A stretch of 12,276 nucleotides of DNA from JBDSYA01 sp039925865 (GTDB lineage Bacteria; Bacteroidota; Ignavibacteria; Tepidaquicellales; Tepidaquicellaceae): contig JBDSYA010000258.1 of assembly GCA_039925865.1 (NCBI GenBank), positions 1 through 12,276 on the forward strand, written 5' to 3'. Of this stretch, positions 7,121 through 12,276 are shown one piece after another (the stretch's first letter is position 1; every line of letters starts with the position of its first letter). The notes beneath the pieces were generated by a model. The model was not told the DNA's origin, ran no database searches, and saw nothing but the letters and a program-made list of their open reading frames with translations. Position numbers and translations under genes: made by a program.

Positions 7121-7140
7121 ATAATTGTCTATAATTGTCT
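7121..7140. repeat. Tandem 10-base repeat ATAATTGTCT x2
   Basis: Two exact, adjacent copies of ATAATTGTCT lie about 20 bases upstream of the candidate -35 box of the PIN-domain gene. The spacing of about one helical turn would suit binding by a dimeric or cooperative regulator. The repeat is visible; a role in autoregulation of the toxin-antitoxin pair is inference. Confidence 0.35.
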
Positions 7141-7160
7141 ACAAATGCAGTGCCTCGTCT

Positions 7161-7190
7161 TTGACATATTTAAGTGTTTTAAAATAATTT
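7161..7190 (+). promoter_or_regulatory. Candidate promoter for PIN toxin-antitoxin pair
   Basis: TTGACA at 7161-7166, an 18-base spacer and TAATTT at 7185-7190 form a sigma70-like promoter ending 37 bases before the ATG at 7228. The -10 box is weak, and Bacteroidota often use a different -33/-7 consensus, so this is only a candidate. Confidence 0.35.
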
Positions 7191-7227
7191 ATTATCAGAT
7201 ACATTTTCATTCATACCTGGATATTCT

Positions 7228-7677
7228 ATGAAATTATATTTAGATAATTGCTGCTTCAACAGACCATACGATGATCAGAGCGTACCGAAAATCAAATCTG
7301 AAACCGAAGCTATCATATTGATCCTTGATAAGATCATTACAGAGGAGGTTGAACTTGTGTGGTCTTATATCCTTGATTACGAAAACAGCATGAATCCATT
7401 TGTTGAAAGAAAAAATGCTATTGCAAAATGGAAAGAATATTCGCAAATTGAAATTGTTGCAAATGAGGATTTGCTTGATATTGCAGAAGAAGTAAGATTG
7501 TTTAATGTTAGTCCTAAGGATTGTCTTCATGTTGCTTCTGCTGTAATTGCTTCATGCGATTATTTTATTACCACAGATGTTGAGTTATTAAGAAAATTAA
7601 AAAAATATTATCAAATAAATTTATTAGGTCCTGCAGAGTATCTAATCTTAACTAAAAGAGCTGAAAATGACAGATAA
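7228..7677 (+). CDS. PIN-domain ribonuclease, VapC-like toxin
   Basis: A 149-aa single PIN-domain protein. It begins with the nucleotide-binding strand MKLYLDNCCFNRP, giving the first acidic residue Asp6. A second acid is likely Glu27 (SETEAI), the third Asp98 in SPKDCLHVASA (95-105), and the end of the active site is CDYFITTD (110-117) with Asp117. These four acids coordinate Mg2+/Mn2+ in PIN RNases. Length and motifs fit VapC-type toxins that cleave tRNA or other RNAs; the target is not known here. It overlaps the next gene by 11 bases (ATG at 7667, TAA at 7675-7677), the usual mark of a toxin-antitoxin pair, but in the order toxin first. A candidate promoter and repeat lie just upstream. 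Confidence 0.85.
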   Translation: MKLYLDNCCFNRPYDDQSVPKIKSETEAIILILDKIITEEVELVWSYILDYENSMNPFVERKNAIAKWKEYSQIEIVANEDLLDIAEEVRLFNVSPKDCLHVASAVIASCDYFITTDVELLRKLKKYYQINLLGPAEYLILTKRAENDR

Positions 7678-7870
7678 TGAAATCAAAATAAAAGGTTACA
7701 ATATCTTGCTTAAAGAAATGGGGCAGAATGATGCGGAGAAGTTTATTTCCCTGATTATAAGTAAACCCGGCGATTACACACTATGGAGAGAGGATCTGTT
7801 TAAGAATAAAAGTGTTAAAGAAATAAGTTTGGACGCAATGAAATACAGGGCTGATAAAAGAGATTTGTAA
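7667..7870 (+). CDS. Small putative antitoxin paired with PIN toxin
   Basis: A 67-aa charged protein whose start overlaps the PIN gene by 11 bases. Its pattern is IKIKGYNILLKEMGQNDAEK, then FISLIISKPGDYTLWREDLF, then KSVKEISLDAMKYRADK: two or three short helices with no DNA-binding motif that I can name. Small proteins of this look, with a conserved DAE(K/R)FISLI and DYT.W block, occur beside PIN-domain genes (from memory, not checked). Its job is most simply to bind and neutralise the PIN protein. This is inferred from gene overlap and size. The toxin-antitoxin order is the reverse of classical vapBC. No terminator is evident in the short gap before the next gene. Confidence 0.7.
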   Translation: MTDNEIKIKGYNILLKEMGQNDAEKFISLIISKPGDYTLWREDLFKNKSVKEISLDAMKYRADKRDL

Positions 7871-7887
7871 GATAAAATTAACTTTAC

Positions 7888-8079
7888 TTACGGCTTAGAA
7901 AATTTCAATATAAAATCAAAAGTTTCAGTATTTACCAATTTCATAAAATACCAATCAGCACCCTTTTCATTGTCATTTTTATATTTCATATTCATGGTAA
8001 TTGCTTCAGGATAAAATAACAGTTGGGATTTCTGTTTTATATTCTTAAAAAAAGACTGCTGAAATTTTTTACCAATCAA
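7888..8079 (-). CDS. Doubtful 63-aa ORF, in-frame extension of VOC gene
   Basis: This open stretch has only a TTG as first possible start (8079) and lies in the same frame as the VOC gene, four sense codons after its TAG stop. The product includes SQLLFYPEAITMNMKYKND and ends LVNTETFDFILKFSKP. It resembles no family known to me. It could be the end of a once longer VOC protein, a readthrough extension, a remnant of another gene, or chance. Real independent translation is doubtful because no ATG lies near the start and the internal ATGs would give a very short product. Confidence 0.25.
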   Translation of the reverse strand: MIGKKFQQSFFKNIKQKSQLLFYPEAITMNMKYKNDNEKGADWYFMKLVNTETFDFILKFSKP

Positions 8080-8091
8080 ACCGGTACTGTA

Positions 8092-8778
8092 CTAGGAGAC
8101 TACTCGTACATTTGTTTTTGTTGATACAAATTTATATTTACTTTCCTCATATATAATTTCTTTTTCGGAAACAATCTTTATTAATGCAGGGAAAATTTTC
8201 GCTGATTGACAATCCGGAAACCAATTTCTGCCCTCATTCACAATAATAAATAAACCATCTTCATCACCTGCTGCAATAAAAGTTTTCATATCCCCGCTGA
8301 AGTTAGGTAACTCCAGCACCTGTTTTAATTTTTCATAAAACATTGATGGGTCTCTAACCGGCAAACCCATTTCACTGATCTTAAGAATACTATTTCCTGT
8401 AAATTTTTCATCTGATGCGTTTTGAAGATTATGGCGTGCAATCAGTTCAACAATATTTCCTGCCGGATCATAGAAGTAAACTGAGTGCGCATTCCAGTTT
8501 TTAAAATCAAATTCATCCTGATCATTTAATGTGATAAGATCTAATTTACCGGAAATCCATAGCTTTGCCGCTTTAAACTGATTTTCAGGAATATCAAATG
8601 CAAAATGATAAAAAGGATTTTCATTTTCTCCAGAATTTATAAATTTAAGATCGGACAAGCCGGCTTTGATGCTAATTGCATTTTCTTCCCTTACAACTTC
8701 AAGCTCGAGAATATCAGAATAAAAGTTTATTAATTTATCAATTGAGTGAGTTTCAAGTACGATTTCTTTAATATCCAT
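8092..8778 (-). CDS. VOC-superfamily (glyoxalase/dioxygenase-like) protein
   Basis: A 228-aa protein with two vicinal-oxygen-chelate modules. Module one covers about residues 4-116: IVLETHSIDKLINFYSDIL with His11, FYHFAFDIP with His58, and SVYFYDPAGNIVELIARH with Glu111, the usual strands that carry the metal ligands. Module two starts at ILKISEMGLPVRDPSMFYEKL and has GLFIIVNEGRNWFP but lacks the clear metal ligands, so it may be structural. Relatives include glyoxalase I, fosfomycin-resistance proteins and extradiol dioxygenases; no substrate can be assigned. The gene once faced yjbQ across a shared promoter region, now duplicated by an insertion. The frame stays open for 67 codons after the TAG stop. 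Confidence 0.82.
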   Translation of the reverse strand: MDIKEIVLETHSIDKLINFYSDILELEVVREENAISIKAGLSDLKFINSGENENPFYHFAFDIPENQFKAAKLWISGKLDLITLNDQDEFDFKNWNAHSVYFYDPAGNIVELIARHNLQNASDEKFTGNSILKISEMGLPVRDPSMFYEKLKQVLELPNFSGDMKTFIAAGDEDGLFIIVNEGRNWFPDCQSAKIFPALIKIVSEKEIIYEESKYKFVSTKTNVRVVS

Positions 8779-8871
8779 AAAATTGAATTTATAATTTTGA
8801 TTTATTTAATGACATTGATCAAAATAAAAAAAATAACAATATGAATTTCTACCAAAATGAACTAACCATTT
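8759..8871. repeat. 113-bp direct repeat, left copy
   Basis: This segment matches 11915-12027 over 113 bases with two substitutions (T versus A in GAATTTATAA and TTTAATGAC). It contains the first ~6 codons of the VOC gene, the divergent promoter region and the first ten codons of yjbQ (ATG at 8841), which here run into a TGA at 8871-8873. It therefore marks the left edge of a 3.04-kb insertion. Confidence 0.95.
8795..8824. promoter_or_regulatory. Dyad TTTTGAT-N16-ATCAAAA in divergent promoter region
   Basis: Perfect 7-base arms (8795-8801 and 8818-8824) separated by 16 bases lie between the VOC start and the yjbQ start remnant. The same dyad is kept in the right repeat at 11951-11980, although the flanking substitution falls in its spacer. 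It may be an operator for the once divergent pair; function is inferred. Confidence 0.35.
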
Positions 8872-8916
8872 GAATCATTTTTTCGCTGACCTGATCCAAA
8901 CCATTCAGGATTATTA

Positions 8917-8936
8917 AATTCCCTAATAGGGGAATT
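8917..8936. repeat. Hairpin AATTCCC-N6-GGGAATT
   Basis: Perfect 7-base arms (8917-8923, 8930-8936) with loop TAATAG. A second overlapping dyad, CCTAAT (8922-8927) with ATTAGG (8940-8945), surrounds it. It lies near the left end of the insertion and 28 bases before the next palindrome. The role is unknown. Confidence 0.5.
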
Positions 8937-8963
8937 CTCATTAGGTTAATCCAATACCCAAAA

Positions 8964-8990
8964 TGGCGTCAGGAATAAGTCCTGACGCCA
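8964..8990. repeat. REP-like palindrome, perfect copy
   Basis: TGGCGTCAGGA (8964-8974), loop ATAAG, TCCTGACGCCA (8980-8990): a perfect 11-bp GC-rich stem in AT-rich DNA. A degenerate relative lies at 9896-9930 on the other side of the zeta-toxin remnant. This suggests a dispersed repeat family. It lacks a following T-run, so a terminator role is less likely, though it lies 3' of the minus-strand genes. Confidence 0.7.
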
Positions 8991-9042
8991 CAATTCAAAT
9001 CTTTTGACGGAATGTCAATCCAGGCAACAGGAGTTTAGCGGA

Positions 9043-9237
9043 CTACAATCTCATTTTCTTTTCCCTCTTTAAAATATCACTTGCCATTTCTTTTTTTATT
9101 TTACCATTTTCTTCATAGACAATGTACTGGCCTTTGAGACTTTTTTCTTCCAGCATTTTTTGCCTGCCGATCTTTATTCCCCGAATAACTTTATCAGCAA
9201 GGCTTTCACTTTTATTCTTCTTTGCTTGCATATTCAT
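9043..9237 (-). CDS. Small protein, putative partner/antitoxin of zeta-like toxin
   Basis: A 64-aa, very basic and acidic protein: SLADKVIRGIKIGRQKMLEE (helix), LKGQYIVYEENGKIKKEMASDIL (strand pair plus helix). This layout, a helix followed by a 'v..enGkik...a.di' strand pair, is that of the small genes often found next to COG4185-type zeta-toxin-like ATPases. Its ATG at 9237 lies inside the last codons of the zeta-like pseudogene (overlap 9212-9237), so the two were translationally coupled. The small gene is intact whereas the toxin is broken, as would be expected if loss of the toxin is tolerated but not loss of the antidote. A role as antitoxin is inference. Confidence 0.6.
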   Translation of the reverse strand: MNMQAKKNKSESLADKVIRGIKIGRQKMLEEKSLKGQYIVYEENGKIKKEMASDILKREKKMRL

Positions 9238-9806
9238 TTAAGTTTTTCCATTCTCTAACCGAATGAATTATAATAATTTGTTTTGAATTATTCTTGATCT
9301 CAGTTATTACAACCGGTACTTTACCGGAGTTATCAGCAATTAAACAATAATCGCAAATATTTTTATAATATTAATTAAATTCTTTAAACCCCTGAAGTAT
9401 CTTCTCTTAATAATTTCTTTTGCAATGTTATGGCCACCGTGTTTTACTCTTTCAGCAACTCTCCCGCAAGCTATCTTATAATTATTCAAATAGAAAAATA
9501 ATATATTGATTGTATAACCGGCTAACCTTGCTTTACTTATAATTTCAACAATACTTTTCGAGGATAATGTTGTTTCAAATGCAAAGTCTACTATTTCCGA
9601 AATTAGTTTATCAATTCTTTTCAATAATATCTTACCCGCTTCAATAGAACCGAATCAGGATTAAAAGGGGAAATTGCTTTTGCTATAGAATCAGCGTTTA
9701 CATATTCTTTGCAGTTGAGTAGTTCCGGAAATACTGAAAAGGAGGATGTGGTTTTTCCCGCACCATTTGCGCCGGCAATAATATATAATTTTGGTCTGGG
9801 CTTCAA
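9212..9806 (-). pseudogene. Zeta-toxin-like P-loop kinase (COG4185 type), frameshifted
   Basis: Three reading frames in succession give one ~198-aa protein. Frame one (from ATG 9806) has MKPRPKLYIIAGANGAGKTT with Walker A GANGAGKT at residues 12-19, then ADSIAKAISPFNPDSV. Near 9647-9650 the frame shifts; the continuation is IEAGKILLKRID, then DFAFETTLSS, YTINILFFYLNN and the basic GGHNIAKEIIKRRYFRGLKN. Near 9355-9375 it shifts again; the last part is DYCLIADNSGKVPVV, then IIIIHSVREWKNLN to a TAA at 9212-9214. Joined length and motif order match the zeta-toxin-like family, whose best-known members phosphorylate UDP-N-acetylglucosamine. Two frameshifts make the gene inactive unless they are sequencing errors. 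Confidence 0.85.
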
Positions 9807-9987
9807 ATTATTAAACCACTTTGCTTACACTCATTTAATAAATATAATTTAAATATTTCGTTTCATTAATACAAAAAGAATAATCAATAATGATTACTGT
9901 GGCGTCATGACTATGTCCTGACACAACAGTGTTTCAACTCTCGCTTGCATCATGTTTAAGATTGCAAAAGATTAAGAAAGTTATTGA
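9807..9987. other. Intergenic segment inside the insertion
   Basis: About 180 AT-rich bases upstream of the zeta-like remnant on the minus strand and ahead of the galactose-oxidase-like fragment on the plus strand. It contains the degenerate palindrome at 9896-9930 and nothing else that I can recognise. Confidence 0.4.
9896..9930. repeat. REP-like palindrome, degenerate copy
   Basis: ACTGTGGCGTCATGA (9896-9910), loop CTATG, TCCTGACACAACAGT (9916-9930). The arms match at 12 of 15 positions. The core GTGGCGTCA...TCCTGAC is shared with the perfect palindrome at 8964-8990, so both belong to one repeat family. Confidence 0.6.
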
Positions 9988-10245
9988 AAACAAGATACTG
10001 TGTTAGTAGATTCTATTGTTCTTGTAAAACCTGCTTCCACAACTCATGGCAATGACATGGATCAAAGGTGTATTTTTTTAAGTTTTTCGGACTTTGGAGG
10101 GGGAAATTATAAATTTAATACACCAGCAAATTCTTATATTGCTCCTCCTGGATATTATATGTTATTTGTATTAAAACCTAAGGCTGAAAGCATATCCGGA
10201 GAAAATAAAATTCCTTCTAATGCTGTTTTTGTTCATATAAGTTAA
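9988..10245 (+). pseudogene. C-terminal fragment of galactose-oxidase-like protein (DUF1929)
   Basis: The 81-aa frame (GTG at 10000; open from 9988 after a TGA at 9985-9987) matches the C-terminal immunoglobulin-like domain of galactose/glyoxal oxidase-like proteins. It has SIVLVKPASTTHGNDMDQRC, FNTPANSYIAPPGYYMLFVL and an ending with PSNAVFVHIS. Family members normally carry a signal peptide and a seven-bladed kelch propeller with the copper-radical active site before this domain. Here nothing of the propeller remains, so this is a truncated relic, perhaps a leftover from the insertion event. The T9SS-secreted propeller protein starts 8 bases after its stop. Independent function is unlikely. 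Confidence 0.7.
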
Positions 10246-10252
10246 ATTGAAT

Positions 10253-11812
10253 ATGCAATCATTGAAAATAAGCTTTTTTATTTTTTTATCCTTTTTATTT
10301 TTTAGTGTTGGTAAAACCCAATCCCAATATAATTCTGAATGGGCTGGAACTTATTCTGGAGTTGGGGTTTTGCAGGATGGGGCAAATGCAATAGTGGTAA
10401 ATGATTCAGGAGAAACATTTGTTACCGGCTATATAGAAGTTCCAACACTAAATTTCAATTATGCAACAATAAAATACGATAAGTTTGGTAATCAATTGTG
10501 GGCAGTTACATATGGGAATGAGGAGAATAGTATCGCTTTTGATCTGGCAGTGGATGATACAGGGAATGTCTATGTCGCCGGTGGCGGACCAATAATTAAA
10601 TACAATCGATATGGGAGTATTGTTTGGGTGTCCGAAAGAAATCAAGGCAATCATAAAATTAAACTTGATTCTTTAGGATTTATTTACGTTGCCGGTATGA
10701 AAAACAATATATACATAACAGCAAAGTATGATAAAAACGGAATTCGGTTATGGAATAGAACTTATAATTATCAGGGTGATGCTCGTTTGCGGGATATGGT
10801 TATTGATAATTGGGGTAACATTATAGTGACAGGTGACAGTAGAGCAGATTCAACAGATTATGATTACACAACCATAAAATATACTACTAATGGCGATCAA
10901 GTTTGGGTAAGAAGATACAATGGCATAAGTATGTCACCAACTCCAAGCGACAGGGCTTATGCTGTAGATGCTGATGATATGGGAAATATATATGTTACCG
11001 GTGTAAGCAGAGCAGAAATATCAGGAAACTATTGTGTAACAATAAAATATGACAGTTCCGGAAATGAAATTTGGGTAAAACGTATTTCCGAAGCTTCAGG
11101 AGGATTCGATATAAAGGTTGATAATCCAAATAATATATATGTCGCAGGCAGATATGGTGGAAGCAATTATACATTTAAGATGGACTCTTCCGCTAATATT
11201 TTGTGGGGCAGTTTTTATATAGGCGGGAGCATATTAACAAGTAATTATCCAAAGCTGTTACTGGATTCATTTAAAAATGTATTTGTAACAACTAATTATG
11301 TAGTTGCTGGTTCTCCTCATTTTGGATTCTTAAAGTATGATAGTCTTGGAAACCAACTTTCATTAACCTCTTATAATACACAATATAATGGTGCTGTCGA
11401 GTATGTAAACAATATAGCTATTGATAAAAAAGGCAATGTTTATTTAACCGGCGAAAGCTGGATTTCCGGTACTACACGCTATTATGACTTTTTGACTGTC
11501 AAATTTAAACCCATAATGACAAATATCGGGAATGAAGTTAATTTAATTAATGATTATTTTTTATCTCAAAATTATCCAAACCCATTTAACCCCTCAACCA
11601 ATATCAATTTCCAAATTTCAAAAGATGGTTTGGTGAGAATTAAAATTTACGATGTTTCCGGTAGAGAAGTTAAAATACTTATCAATGAATTCAGACAAGC
11701 AGGAAACTACAGTGTAGTTTTTGATGGAAACACCTTTGCCAGTGGTGTTTATTTTTACAGACTTGAATCGAATAAGTTTGTAGAAACAAAACGAATGGTA
11801 ATGATTAAATAA
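10253..11812 (+). CDS. T9SS-exported beta-propeller protein with SBBP-type repeats
   Basis: A 519-aa secreted protein. Residues 1-24 form a signal peptide (MQSLKISFFIFLSFLFFSVG), then a propeller domain of about seven or eight blades with recurring motifs of the type GN(I/V)YV(A/T)G near 104-110, 188-194, 244-250, 293-299 and 394-400. Each is followed by '.T.KYD..GN..W' (Trp83, 125, 167, 218, 274, 318), the SBBP pattern. Residues 437-519 are a type IX secretion sorting domain: LSQNYPNPFNPSTN, then VRIKIYDVSGREVK, AGNYSVVFDG, ASGVYFYRL and a basic end KRMVMIK. The protein should pass the outer membrane and be released or anchored at the surface; the ligand is unknown. I chose ATG 10253 over a TTG at 10247 because it gives a standard signal peptide. 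The gene lies wholly within the insertion. Confidence 0.9.
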   Translation: MQSLKISFFIFLSFLFFSVGKTQSQYNSEWAGTYSGVGVLQDGANAIVVNDSGETFVTGYIEVPTLNFNYATIKYDKFGNQLWAVTYGNEENSIAFDLAVDDTGNVYVAGGGPIIKYNRYGSIVWVSERNQGNHKIKLDSLGFIYVAGMKNNIYITAKYDKNGIRLWNRTYNYQGDARLRDMVIDNWGNIIVTGDSRADSTDYDYTTIKYTTNGDQVWVRRYNGISMSPTPSDRAYAVDADDMGNIYVTGVSRAEISGNYCVTIKYDSSGNEIWVKRISEASGGFDIKVDNPNNIYVAGRYGGSNYTFKMDSSANILWGSFYIGGSILTSNYPKLLLDSFKNVFVTTNYVVAGSPHFGFLKYDSLGNQLSLTSYNTQYNGAVEYVNNIAIDKKGNVYLTGESWISGTTRYYDFLTVKFKPIMTNIGNEVNLINDYFLSQNYPNPFNPSTNINFQISKDGLVRIKIYDVSGREVKILINEFRQAGNYSVVFDGNTFASGVYFYRLESNKFVETKRMVMIK

Positions 11813-11841
11813 GAGATAAAATTTCAACGTTAAATTAAACG

Positions 11842-11913
11842 CCCTAACACACTCCACACACTCCACACACTCCACACACTCTACACAGTCTACACACTCC
11901 ACACCCTCCATGC
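11842..11913. repeat. 9-bp minisatellite, eight units
   Basis: Eight consecutive 9-base units: CCCTAACAC, three ACTCCACAC, ACTCTACAC, AGTCTACAC, ACTCCACAC and CCTCCATGC. The array begins 30 bases after the stop of the T9SS gene and ends one base before the right 113-bp repeat. It is almost free of G on the plus strand, unlike its surroundings. A hypothetical cysteine-rich ORF on the other strand is only a translation of the repeat. Confidence 0.85.
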
Positions 11914-11914
11914 A

Positions 11915-12027
11915 ACGATTTCTTTAATATCCATAAAATTGAATTTAAAATTTTGATTTATTTAAAGACATTGATCAAAATAAAAAAAATAACAATATGA
12001 ATTTCTACCAAAATGAACTAACCATTT
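11915..12027. repeat. 113-bp direct repeat, right copy
   Basis: Matches 8759-8871 with two substitutions. Its left end, 11915-11934, is the first 20 bases of the VOC coding region (reverse strand, ATG at 11932-11934), cut off by the minisatellite. Its right end runs into the intact yjbQ gene. The copy therefore supplies the present upstream region of yjbQ. Confidence 0.95.
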
Positions 12028-12276
12028 CTCCTAAAAGCCGTGGATTTCATCTGATCACAGGTGATATCTTAAAAAGCATTCCGGAAATAAAAAATATTAA
12101 GACAGGAATGATAAATGTATTCATTCAGCATACCTCAGCTTCATTAACTATAAATGAAAACGCTGACTCCGATGTGCGAAAAGATTTTGAAACACATTTT
12201 AATGTTATGGTCCCTGAAAATGCAAACTATTTCCGTCATACTTCCGAAGGACCTGACGATATGACATCCCATATAA
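11997..12276 (+). CDS. YjbQ/UPF0047 family protein, 3'-truncated by window edge
   Basis: The first 93 residues of a small cytosolic protein of the YjbQ (UPF0047, COG0432) family. The start MNFYQNELTI continues with SPKSRGFHLITGDI, the family signature FIQHTSASLTINENAD (42-57) and the conserved FRHTSEGPDDMTSHI at 79-93, just before the edge. Full members are about 135-140 aa, so roughly 45 residues are missing. The histidines in these two motifs are the presumed metal or active-site ligands. E. coli YjbQ has been reported to have weak thiamine-phosphate-synthase activity; the true role is unsettled. The start and 10 codons are duplicated at 8841-8873, showing that the gene was once the divergent neighbour of the VOC gene. 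Confidence 0.92.
   Translation, partial: MNFYQNELTISPKSRGFHLITGDILKSIPEIKNIKTGMINVFIQHTSASLTINENADSDVRKDFETHFNVMVPENANYFRHTSEGPDDMTSHI

Larger units (their letters stand above)
6844..7227. other. AT-rich intergenic region between divergent transcription units
   Basis: This 384-base stretch separates the start of the minus-strand glycosyltransferase operon from the start of the plus-strand PIN gene, so it should contain promoters for both. Visible structures are a G/C-containing hairpin at 6923-6948, a tandem 10-base repeat at 7121-7140 and a sigma70-like promoter candidate at 7161-7190. No ORF or RNA gene is recognised. Confidence 0.5.
8872..11914. mobile_element. 3.04-kb insertion between 113-bp direct repeats
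   Basis: The interval between the two repeats separates the VOC gene from yjbQ. It holds hairpins and REP-like palindromes, a broken zeta-toxin-like gene with its small partner, a fragment of a galactose-oxidase-like gene, an intact T9SS-exported protein and a 9-bp minisatellite at its right edge. No transposase or integrase is present, and the ends show no clear terminal inverted repeats, so the mechanism is unknown. An island acquired with duplication of the target, or a segment trapped by duplicative recombination, would both fit. Confidence 0.6.

Noticed and set aside
7240..7530. Minus-strand 96-aa ORF
   Set aside because: It is antisense to the PIN-domain gene, which has clear active-site residues.
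10247..10252. TTG at 10247 as start of the T9SS protein
   Set aside because: The ATG two codons later gives a standard signal peptide and needs no rare start codon.
11618..11911. Minus-strand ORF with a repeated Glu-Cys-Val motif
   Set aside because: The repeated residues are only the translation of the 9-bp minisatellite, and the rest lies antisense to the T9SS sorting domain of a clear gene.
11842..11913. Short repeat array considered as CRISPR
   Set aside because: The units are 9 bases and adjacent with no spacers, so it is a minisatellite.

Overview
The window is low-GC chromosomal DNA, most likely from the Bacteroidota/Chlorobi superphylum and probably an Ignavibacteria-type lineage. 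The main evidence is a secreted protein whose last ~80 residues form a type IX secretion (T9SS) sorting domain containing the NYPNPFNPST motif typical of that group. An lpxA gene (Gram-negative lipid A synthesis) and weak or absent Shine-Dalgarno sequences agree. I see no rRNA, tRNA or CRISPR array.

Layout. (1) 1-652: two overlapping DoxX-like membrane genes, the first cut by the window edge. (2) 653-2895: a gene-poor accessory stretch with two very small membrane-protein genes on the minus strand (1054-1382), an intact DUF4242 gene and a decayed SnoaL-like gene. Imperfect palindromic elements lie before and after the DUF4242 gene, so this part resembles a gene-cassette array. (3) 2896-6843: core metabolism. 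A ferredoxin-NADP reductase-like flavoprotein on the plus strand faces a tightly packed minus-strand operon: polyprenyl-phosphate glycosyltransferase, lpxA, CYTH protein, panB. (4) 6844-7870: a 384-bp AT-rich intergenic region with a plausible promoter, then a PIN-domain toxin gene overlapping a small putative antitoxin gene. (5) 7888-8778: a VOC/glyoxalase-like gene on the minus strand, with an in-frame open extension after its TAG stop. (6) 8759-12027: a 3.04-kb insert bounded by 113-bp direct repeats that differ at two positions. It holds REP-like palindromes, a frameshifted zeta-toxin-like gene with an intact small partner, a fragment of a galactose-oxidase-like gene, a complete T9SS-exported beta-propeller protein and a 9-bp minisatellite that ends one base before the right repeat. 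(7) 11997-12276: the 5' part of a YjbQ/UPF0047 gene.

The repeats suggest that the VOC and yjbQ genes were once divergent neighbours sharing one promoter region. The insertion separated them and duplicated that region, leaving ten codons of yjbQ on the left and about six codons of the VOC gene on the right. The two most interesting signals are this insertion and the cassette-like array at 1594-2857. The metabolic genes look ordinary.
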